Position numbers and translations under genes: made by a program
Source of the DNA: JAQVUB01 sp033809415
Lineage (GTDB): Bacteria; Verrucomicrobiota; Lentisphaeria; Oligosphaerales; Oligosphaeraceae
NCBI GenBank assembly: GCA_033809415.1
Contig: JAPXLT010000004.1
Location: 1-40,992 of the forward strand
Reading direction: 5' to 3'
DNA length: 40,992 bases
Shown here: positions 12,601 through 18,195 of the stretch, in pieces
How the letters are laid out: every line of letters starts with the position of its first letter
Position numbering within the stretch: the first letter of the stretch is position 1
Notes under the pieces: generated by a model
What the model saw: only the letters and a program-made list of their open reading frames with translations
The model's database searches: none
What the model was told of the DNA's origin: nothing

Positions 12601-15600
12601 TGCCGCCTCCGGACGGAGCGGAGGCCGATACGCTGATCACCGGCTGGTACAAAGCCGTGAATTCTAGGCTGTCAACGCCGACGGTGACGGTGCGGCTGGG
12701 TTCCGTGCTACCGTTATCCTCCCATTTGACGAAGCTATAGCCGTAATGTGGCGTGGCGGTGATGGTCAAGTCCGCGCCCAGGTCGGGGGTGTAGACATTG
12801 GCGACGCCGCCGTCGGGTTTGCCTGTGATGATATTCTTGGCTTTCATGGTGACCATGCCGGTTTTGATAAACTGGGCGGTGTAGACGTTGTCTCCGGGTT
12901 CGATGTAGACTGTGCGCTGCGGGTCGGCGCTCTCATTGTCCAGCCACTTAGCAAAGCGGTTGTTCGGGTCGGGGATGGCCCGGATGCTGACTCGGGCGCC
13001 GATGTCATGGCGTTGACCCGGCTGGTAGTCCCCCCCGTTGACCTGGAACTTGCCGGTGCCATTGCCGTCAGGGGCGACGTGCAGGGTCAAGGACGCCTGG
13101 GCGACGAATGACGCCGCGAACTGGTAGGACGGATAGTTCCTGATATCCACTGTTATCTCGGCATCGCCGCTGCTTCTGCTATTGCCGCCATACTGCCAGT
13201 TCCAGCGCTCGAAGCGGTTGACGCCCAGCCCCGTGGCCTTGAGCCAGATCGTCGAGCCAATGTCGATATGCGCACTCTCGTCCTCGTCCAGGACGATCTC
13301 CTCGCCGGTGCCGTTGTCCTTCCGTACTTGCAGCAGGCCGCGGCCTTCCTGGCCTGCTGCGGGCCGAACCGTCAAACGTGTATGCTTGTAGAACCTCGCC
13401 TGCGGGGCAAACTGCTTGGTCTGCTCCCAGTCGAGGGTAACTGTCAAGTCGGAGCCATTGACTTGGGCTTCAACGACCGTTCCCGGGTCAAATTGCCATC
13501 CGGCGAAACGGTACGATTCCGGATATGCGACGCTTATAGTATAGGTAATAGTTCCGTCGGGATGAAGTTCGGTCAGTTTTCCCTTGCCGCTGGTGAAGGT
13601 GATTTCGCCGGCATCGCCGGTGTTGACGACATTGGCCTGCGGCGCGGAATCAATGCACCTGGTGAAATTGCCTTGCAGGGCGATGTCCTGGCTGCAGACG
13701 ACCGTGCGGTCAATGTCAGTGACGCCGTCGTTCCAGCCGGTGAAGACATATCCTTCCAAGGCCTCGGGCCAGAATTTGAGTTCGGTGTCCTTATCGACTA
13801 GTTTGGGTTCGGTGTACTCGTCCTGAGCGTAGCCATATCGCGGTGGCCACCAGCCGCCTTCGCCGAGGGTGACCTGGACTTGAACCGCTGCCACCAGCAC
13901 GACCTTGAAGTCGTTTTCGGCCTGGTCGCCATCCTCGTCAGCATAGATTTGGAACTCCACCTGCGACTCTGTGCCATACTGTACGTATTGGCCGTCGTCA
14001 GGTTCAAAGCGTTGCCATTCCACCAACACATATCCCGGCGCCGGCTCGACTCGGAATTGCACCCAATCGTTGACGGACATGCGTTCGGTTCCCAGGAAGG
14101 GTCGCCACTCGGTGGTCGCATAGCTGACTGTGCCGGCACCAGGCGGCTCGACCGTTACTTTAGGCGCAGCCTTGGGTGCGCCAATCATGAAGCGGTCCAA
14201 CTTCAGCTGGCTGATATTGGGCTGGCTCGCCCAGTAGTCATCAAACGAAAGCGTGCCGGACAGCCAGCCGCCTTGAGTCACTTCAGTGTACGATGTCTGC
14301 CAGTCTTCTTGATGTCTATGACCCGACCAGCCAAGATGTCCGTCCATCCAGAAATGCCACTCGCCAGCGTCATTGAAACCCGGGTTATCCTTAGTTGAAA
14401 CCAGGCGCCAGCGGAAGCCGATCTTGTCCGGCAATTCATTTTCCGGGTAATGGACATAGAATTCAAGAACAGCCTGATCGAAGGCTTTTTCCGGATATGG
14501 CCCTGCTTGCAGGTAGCGGTTGCCATTGGCTTCCTCGATGACCTGCCACCTAGTCGGGTCGCGGAGCACAAAAATCGCGTCAAAGCAATCCAGTATCTCG
14601 CTGAGTTCCTTGGCATTGCGGAAGGTGAAACGGGTGACGCCGCTGCAAGGCGTCATTCCCCGGAAAACACGGGCACTGACGGTGATGTCGTTCGTAGCGT
14701 CATCAAACTCGACGGGGACGCCTTCATACAGCAAGCCAGGGCTGGCAGCCGACGGCACGGCGTCGCCAACAGCATAGCGGACGGTCAGGTCCGGGTCGCC
14801 ATAGGCGATCATCGTGAGTTGAAAAGCCTGGTTGAAGTACATGAATGCTGGCCATGGCATGTCGCCGCGCTCAAAATCCGGCTCCTTGACCCGCTCGCCG
14901 CTGATCGAGAGCGTGGTCAGGCCGCAGTAGGTGCCGCTGTCAACCCATCCTGGTTGTCCTTGGGTAAAGAGGATAAAAGCCTGGCCGCCCAGGTCGCCGC
15001 TGCCAGTAGGCTTCGCCCCCTGGAACACGACATGGCGCAAATCGTTATAATCGGCAAACACGCCCTCGCCCAGCGTCGTCACCGACGCCGGGATGACGAC
15101 TTCGTCAAACCCGGAGCAGCCGCTGAAGGCATAGTCGCCAATGCCGGTGACAGGCAGCCCACCCAATTCAGCAGGGACTTCCAGGGCAAATGGATTCTCC
15201 GGATTCTGATTGTCAACGTAGGCCATGACCGTGACGCTGGCGCCGCCCGGATTGACCACATAGCCGAAGTTGCCTTCCTGCGCCATAAACTGAATCTGGT
15301 CGATATATGCCGCCCCGCCGGAAGGTCTGCCCGCAAAGCCCCAGCCGACCTGGAAGTCGCCCTCCGGAATGACAACCGTGCACCTGACCCAGGTCTTAGG
15401 ATTGTTCGTGTAGGAAGCAAGCTTCTGCACAGGAATGGGGCTGTCTTTCTTGAAGCCATGCCAGATAGCGCTAGTCGGATCGTTCTCGCCAAAGACGAGA
15501 TTGATGCCTTTCCGCTCCGGATAAATCCAGAACGAGAGCAGTCCCGGGCCGGTGACCTGTGCCAGCAGCTTCGTAATCCTGGGTGGGTTGTCCTCCTGGC

Positions 15601-17476
15601 CGCCAATGTCGACCAGCACCGAACTGCCGCCGACCTTGGACTGGTCGGCGCTGACGCTCCAGTATTTCGAGTCTTCCACGGTGAAATCCAGGATATGATT
15701 GTCAAGGGCGTCGGCATACTCGTTCCAGCGCAAATACTTCTTGGGCACCGTGCCGGAGCAACGCTTGTACACGCCATTGACAAGGCGGACGGCGTGGGCG
15801 CGGAAAACAGCGTTCGTGGTCAAAGTGCACGTCCATTGCGCAGCACCAGCAGTGTGAAAGCCGCCGCTGCTTTGGTTAGGCGTCAAAACCGTCTGAACGA
15901 AAGTTGCGCTGTTGTCTTCCGAATGCTCGACCAGCAATTTGTCACCCGGCAAAGGCTGCTGCAACGTGAACGTCACCACGACGCTGTCGAGGAATGTAAG
16001 CCTGCCTGTCGGCGTAGCAATCGTCGGCAGTGGGAGCGGCTCGCCGGCGAGAGCTTCAGTCCGAAAGCCGCAGAACCGCCCTTCGCCGTCCAAGACGTCA
16101 GTCCAATCCGCCTGGTGCTCAGCCTGATAGACACCCCAGGCATTGTCAAGCAATTCCGGAACGCTGGCCATCCCCTCGTCAACGAATGGCGGCGTTCCCA
16201 TGAAAAACATGACTAAGTTGTCGCAGCGGTCAAAAACCAGGTTTCCCAGCGATATCACGCTGGCGGGGATGCGGATAGCCGGAAGGTCGATGCTGCCCAC
16301 CTGGTCATCACCGGCCAACATGCTTGGCGGAAGATACGTAATGCCCTCAGGCAGAATGCATTCGATCAGGCGGGCATTGCCAGCAAAGCACCCATCGCCC
16401 AGGGTGATATCGTTCCCGCTGCGGTCAGCAAACACGATGCTGGTCAAGCCACTCCGTTTGAACGCATTGACGCCGATTTCCTGGACGGTCGCGGGAATGA
16501 CGAGCGAACGCAGCGCCAGGCAGTACTCAAAGGCCGACTTAGGGATGATCGCTAACGCCCCTGGAAACGCGATTTGCACCAGGCCAGAGCCATGAAAGGC
16601 CGATTCGCCGAGCTCGGTCAAGCCCGCCGGCAAGGTCACCTGCTTTAAATTCTGGCAATAAGTAAACGCCCTTGCCCCAATGTATTGCAGAGTCGAGGGC
16701 AAGGTCACCGAAGACAGGCCGCTGAATGAAAAGGCGTCCGCCTCGATGCGCTGCAATCCTTCGTGCAGAACCACGCTCAGGTGCTTTTTATCATCAGCAA
16801 AGGCGCCTTCGCCGATGCTAGTGACCGGCTTTCCCGCAAACGTCGCTGGGACGTTCACCTCGGCAGCCTGACCGCAATATGCCCAAACCGCATAGCTCTC
16901 GCCGCCCTCGTCGAGCTGGTACACACACCCGTGCTCGTCAGCAGGATGCCAGCACACCTCGTCAAGCAGGAAATAATGCTCGGTTTGACCGGGCTGGCTG
17001 GGAAATTTCAAGTTCTCAAAACACCACTTCACCGTGTTCTGGTTGACCAACGGGAGCTTCAACTGATAGAAAGCCCATTCGCCGACCTGGCCCATGCTGG
17101 CACCAATGAGTTGCGAACGAACGTCGTTGATATAGAAACTAAGTTCGCAGTTCCCAGCGCCCTTTGCCCAGAAAGTCAGCAACCCAGACCCGGTCAAGGT
17201 AGTGCTTAATATGCTGCGGAGAACGGGATTGTCGGATGAATCGCTGTAGCCGATGGCACCGGAACGGGCGGCAGATGCGCCATCATGCGTCGTTCCAGGT
17301 CCCGTTACCACGGACCACGGGAGAGGCGGGGCTTGCGTACTGTAGGAGGTGAACTCGAGCATCCCCCCTGGTACGTTCAAGGCCTCATCCAACGTCGCCT
17401 GAGCCCGCATCAGACGACCACCAAACATGACCAACACTAAGAGACATACGCCCGAAAGACAGAATCGACTTTTCAT
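3614..17476 (-). CDS. Giant secreted multidomain protein (4620 aa; LRR, InlB-type repeats, Calx-beta, CARDB, YDG)
   Basis: The start is taken as the ATG at 17476, because AAAGGA lies 9 bases upstream and it gives a clean signal peptide (MKSRFCLSGVCLLVLVMFGG, cut near ..RAQA). Two upstream ATGs (17485, 17509) are alternatives. Approximate domains: jelly-roll module 28-176; BspA-type LRRs 199-425; second jelly-roll 580-729; short LRR block 740-812; degenerate third jelly-roll 955-1097; about nine divergent InlB B-repeats (..GYxFxxW..) 1105-1860; Calx-beta-like domains 2030-2290; CARDB-like 2295-2417; NEW3/CARDB-like 2540-2760; carboxypeptidase-regulatory-like 2755-2840; Cys/Gly-rich hydrophobic stretch 2960-3130; long conserved-looking block 3285-3595; Ig-like domains 3725-4080; fourth jelly-roll 4180-4317; two YDG-type domains 4325-4485; C-terminal domain with conserved-looking Trp 4492-4620. 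No catalytic domain, LPXTG, PEP-CTERM or T9SS tail is seen. The likely role is surface adhesion or glycan binding, inferred from domain types. It is visibly more GC-rich than the genes to its right. Confidence 0.9.
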   Translation of the reverse strand: MKSRFCLSGVCLLVLVMFGGRLMRAQATLDEALNVPGGMLEFTSYSTQAPPLPWSVVTGPGTTHDGASAARSGAIGYSDSSDNPVLRSILSTTLTGSGLLTFWAKGAGNCELSFYINDVRSQLIGASMGQVGEWAFYQLKLPLVNQNTVKWCFENLKFPSQPGQTEHYFLLDEVCWHPADEHGCVYQLDEGGESYAVWAYCGQAAEVNVPATFAGKPVTSIGEGAFADDKKHLSVVLHEGLQRIEADAFSFSGLSSVTLPSTLQYIGARAFTYCQNLKQVTLPAGLTELGESAFHGSGLVQIAFPGALAIIPKSAFEYCLALRSLVIPATVQEIGVNAFKRSGLTSIVFADRSGNDITLGDGCFAGNARLIECILPEGITYLPPSMLAGDDQVGSIDLPAIRIPASVISLGNLVFDRCDNLVMFFMGTPPFVDEGMASVPELLDNAWGVYQAEHQADWTDVLDGEGRFCGFRTEALAGEPLPLPTIATPTGRLTFLDSVVVTFTLQQPLPGDKLLVEHSEDNSATFVQTVLTPNQSSGGFHTAGAAQWTCTLTTNAVFRAHAVRLVNGVYKRCSGTVPKKYLRWNEYADALDNHILDFTVEDSKYWSVSADQSKVGGSSVLVDIGGQEDNPPRITKLLAQVTGPGLLSFWIYPERKGINLVFGENDPTSAIWHGFKKDSPIPVQKLASYTNNPKTWVRCTVVIPEGDFQVGWGFAGRPSGGAAYIDQIQFMAQEGNFGYVVNPGGASVTVMAYVDNQNPENPFALEVPAELGGLPVTGIGDYAFSGCSGFDEVVIPASVTTLGEGVFADYNDLRHVVFQGAKPTGSGDLGGQAFILFTQGQPGWVDSGTYCGLTTLSISGERVKEPDFERGDMPWPAFMYFNQAFQLTMIAYGDPDLTVRYAVGDAVPSAASPGLLYEGVPVEFDDATNDITVSARVFRGMTPCSGVTRFTFRNAKELSEILDCFDAIFVLRDPTRWQVIEEANGNRYLQAGPYPEKAFDQAVLEFYVHYPENELPDKIGFRWRLVSTKDNPGFNDAGEWHFWMDGHLGWSGHRHQEDWQTSYTEVTQGGWLSGTLSFDDYWASQPNISQLKLDRFMIGAPKAAPKVTVEPPGAGTVSYATTEWRPFLGTERMSVNDWVQFRVEPAPGYVLVEWQRFEPDDGQYVQYGTESQVEFQIYADEDGDQAENDFKVVLVAAVQVQVTLGEGGWWPPRYGYAQDEYTEPKLVDKDTELKFWPEALEGYVFTGWNDGVTDIDRTVVCSQDIALQGNFTRCIDSAPQANVVNTGDAGEITFTSGKGKLTELHPDGTITYTISVAYPESYRFAGWQFDPGTVVEAQVNGSDLTVTLDWEQTKQFAPQARFYKHTRLTVRPAAGQEGRGLLQVRKDNGTGEEIVLDEDESAHIDIGSTIWLKATGLGVNRFERWNWQYGGNSRSSGDAEITVDIRNYPSYQFAASFVAQASLTLHVAPDGNGTGKFQVNGGDYQPGQRHDIGARVSIRAIPDPNNRFAKWLDNESADPQRTVYIEPGDNVYTAQFIKTGMVTMKAKNIITGKPDGGVANVYTPDLGADLTITATPHYGYSFVKWEDNGSTEPSRTVTVGVDSLEFTALYQPVISVSASAPSGGGTFTGTGQKLHSEFPLTVTAIPYNGYRFVRWLDAPDATAARVLDAGDIVGNRISLQAMFVRICNVVVQPEQQQLGTVAITDNGGANFIFDPNTGAYSASVDAGTKISYEAIANAGCDFVRWAWDGSKNPVVTNMTIDNSRTFTAVFAQCATINCNVKLGLEDWGTVAMFYEGEPAQSGSDFHVGKWIEITATPKPNARFVRWSDGSTSAVRNLQVTEGEKTYMAEFVRTSSITVNLTSSTPSEQPPNMLWKLPWTGWLVSGRTVVFDVEDDTGRDCLLQFYGQYGWNLPSEHDQTRTVPPQRELVWDFQYSKITTGTLVGWLNPSNLGAKWRVKDYPGGGEWLDNGASVVLEQGEYEIEFSPVVDEFGFETWHRPDVLIVDQGESATVTVKPNQRHNFTGKYRKYIPDLELSFSPGEVSENAGPLATVATLRRLPRVPGGEIDRRESITVAFTASEADALIFPKSITIPPERESVQFTVGVVDNSLREITEILADDGATVLGRGRMIRLNGRVSVPSSCNCDGTPSSGAEIFAELAVYDNDGPALQVTVNPTTMQEPLPPDSEKLYPNALTVRRNDHSAVGLPSITVALSALVDGEPDDSEFEFRQNGLPVIEVVIPEGELEVTLDIATLDDGEEDGNQLISVYADTDAAPLDEPEIKYAPGTCWVVVSDLSFPDYVVTSVATPAAPLSAGEVHELEVTLKNQGRMPMAGNIPLAVHASANDILNDQNRILETNYVGGLEVGQSAILRLNVPLEMVPGANWCFAVVVNPHSTLREVSQLNNTTWSGKFTVEASYRATVELADPTQVTSLMGQPVALAGRTLRLDSDEPVGKVGADVYVIVNGVPRILPVTSDADGRFALDFTPLPGEAGHVVVGACYPGLGSTTAQDEFDILGMRFVKSVCGQNSSTKYVQWGVTMNDVNVCSLQLSNRSPAPLSNLCARLVNAPANCVVAWNDAGTDLILDELPGNATRTVMFTVKGTAPTQGRNYQYFTVKVTTDEGVALDIPAYFHAKPRYAQLALAPTALDVTMQLDPQNNCGTPRNIEVVITNEGADETGPVTVSIPDLTWMKLVGGDTLASIQPGQSTSFLLTLTADANTPLNAPLSGALAVNAPNAVVGVTLPFRATAVAEGTGCLTVDAIDNYTYYEAHAPHLEGALVVVRNPYTNEELARGVTLANGKVTLEGLPVGLCKVTVSKEKHAEYTNNVEIQPGRETTLVAFLDYQAITYSWNVVRVKVEDRYEVELIVNYETHVPMPVVETIMPNKMPFLRPGETYMFSVILINKGLIRADDVEFTLPEVFNSPQCAIAFNYPKGTYSLLPQQAITIPVVATGATPTRSSDDCLGYSLTLWSWECGFDRKWHRVGKVFSVDGSECGPGGGGGYGRFLLGDLGGPAGGSGPGTLAYVMEPPGGTERVIIDGDCEPCTNGVIIAMTKCAIGFIPGFGCAFGIADCMSGLRGAAASGTFYSWGTSSLNCVFNAAGCFHPGGTVASCLLGLFTACDVAFNIGVRSDENIHKPQWLKDSQEKLDIVVDLAEQHVAYFREIYGAPCWGDADPKATTTFFNAFMPLGLPNGIAAQVSDAQKATLLTVLPEGIEPTDLDAFVARWNRSVAYWRTCGMDDFPDCPDGANPADYLSLKRLYDLSREMARCEEEARILGYESVEDLYLKVTKYMETELKGTSSVCAQVTLKISQTVSLTREAFEGTLTLFNGHENKDMTNVRLQLVVTDAFGKDCTDLFDIGELPERFVELTAIDGTGVLGSKKTGSATVRFIPENAAAPVTSKTYFFGGILSYTNPFSGETATINLTAVPLEVFPGPRLQMHYFLQRDILGDDPLTEAVEPSYPAELSVLVYNPGYGDAKNFRIDSGQPEITGNDKGLLIDFALWDYELNESMLDGQPNSAPLGQVNLGTIKAGGHGLAQWWMTASLQGHFVGMSATYTHLTSNGNSDICLIDSVDIHELHRSGQDLEGNTAFLVNDIFDPNDTPDTLWISRNFANGTEPMPVAVYDACTVSGQVFATDPPTYSFTVTPSSGSTWFYVNIPQQVLAGYEIVSTARGTENLPFRNCWLTDRTLREGHDPVYETHLHLFDYFPNADAQEYVVTLRKKADVTLEVVGFGGIDSYIVPTALPHIDVFFSDGIRFNTFTAADMTLRRQGQLVSQQDLENLTFAVVTEDDDNKIYQYRIGNLGALTMDDGFYVLTVQTAGITNRDGAAGQVGRQAMWVKSTAAYGGVSIARMEKVVADGMREGEYRVDIDFNGAVQAASVNRNGLTLTRDGQAILLGEDVVTSAGKLPGQFSFTGIDAYTRGDGVYRLRFDAAASGIVDQGGNASNATREITWTVDATPPGHIAGLHIEGDDGVSDDDGVTWGRNKTVAGILPEGGLKVEILYRMTGANTGALLSSRQFAVGETAMNIPVTLPVDGAITLTVRMTDAAGNSTDDSLNIFLDTIPLSAQFADLPDAPRLLFSAPLLNAEQILAGLALTVNGSAEGVDLSGLVITPVPGSDREYRLGGLGDCSRVSGTHLLRLDLSVLKKAASGLPGAGTCSATWEMLYPLTQAEKLALAQAANSGWTGFDSAGDAYWTVDEYVSADAPDTEPRQSVRSGAVGNGETSVLSLVVPGPGVLSFSWKVSSAAGSDALAFAVNGIVQQSISGVGDDWAVVEMPITGIGDQVLTWTYSRGHVAPDGQNCGWVDLVSYRKYYDVKFTAASRVYDGTTVAARSGELVCQGQVAGHEVEVTDANGAYAFATPHQGQHKPVTLTGAKLTGADADLYLLRMATALADIWPKAVTVGFTADDKEYDGTTAATITLLDFTAQLTPADQGKITVTVQQAAFKEPEPGNWPVAILESTITGNDDGDYEFNFAADVNAEIRHNVQVIPGGWSMMVMSLDSLTAESLAAWANLDMIVFKDSTMQIQRERPDYGESFWVFNNDDDPVVLHGLKRLDQPDWTPPASDNAWIMAGPPAEDYVVPEGMQVWTWDGRTFVLIPPGAKLPAGSAAWFWQ

Positions 17477-18195
17477 CTTGCCCATTCCTTTGCCTTGTGA
17501 CTGCCGCATGCCAAATTGTATAACAATGGACGCCGTGTCGGTATGGATGCGATGATGCCGACGCAGACTTCAAAAGATTCACTGGAAGCCGCACCTGACC
17601 GTCAGTCCCCGACGACCGCTTTCTCCTTTTATTAAACGACTTAGGATTGATCCACAACCACGACTTTCACCTTGCCGACGTATTCCCGATTCAGGCTTTA
17701 GCCCAACTTTCGTATTTTGGGGAAAAACACTGGTCAAAAAGGTACTACACTCTTTTTTTCCTGTAGTATCGTAAATCGGCTTGTAACATAAAATTGTGTG
17801 TCATGCAGAAAATTTAAATTAACAACCCAAAAAAGTCAAATTGCCCATTTGAAATCGTACAGGCACTATATTTTGGCTTTCAAAAAATGATATTTTTGAA
17901 TATCAAGGACTTATAAAACTTGGAAGCTTGCCCTTCCCCGTAAAATTTTTTTTGCGTTAAAATTGGGTTAGTTGCGACTGGAACAAAGTTCTCTGATGCG
18001 GCATGACGACGAGCAACTTTCGTATTTTTTCGTGTCTTTTCGTTGTTAAAAAATATAAGCGCGAGTTTTCCGATCTTTATTCGAATGAGATTTTTTTGAT
18101 ATGGATATGGGATATTATTTGCTTGTTATTTTTCGGAATTGACATTATCATATAAAAAGTAGCCTTCCACAATAAATGATCAATGGAGATTCACG
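17477..18195. other. AT-rich divergent spacer
   Basis: This 0.7-kb spacer lies between the giant gene (-) and the first lyase-like gene (+), so it must hold promoters in both directions. It is much more AT-rich than its neighbours, above all 17700-18180. A 7-bp inverted repeat TGATATT-TTTG-AATATCA is at 17888-17905. TTGACA at 18139-18144 is followed by TATAAA after only 6 bases, so the pair is not a normal sigma70 promoter. No gene is supported here. A single repeat piece is listed separately. Confidence 0.5.
18014..18052 (-). repeat. Repeat block c, single copy
   Basis: The sequence CTTTCGTATTTTTTCGTGTC, then TTTTCGTTGTTAAAAAAT, is the reverse complement of block c found 3' of many genes in this window. 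Here it stands alone in the divergent spacer and is not next to a stop codon. Confidence 0.75.

Noticed and set aside
17477..17509. Giant gene starting at the ATG at 17509
   Set aside because: No ribosome site precedes 17509, while AAAGGA fits the ATG at 17476, which also places the basic residues directly before the signal-peptide core.
18139..18156. TTGACA and TATAAA as a promoter for the first lyase-like gene
   Set aside because: The hexamers are only 6 bases apart, far from the 16-18 needed by a sigma70-type promoter.
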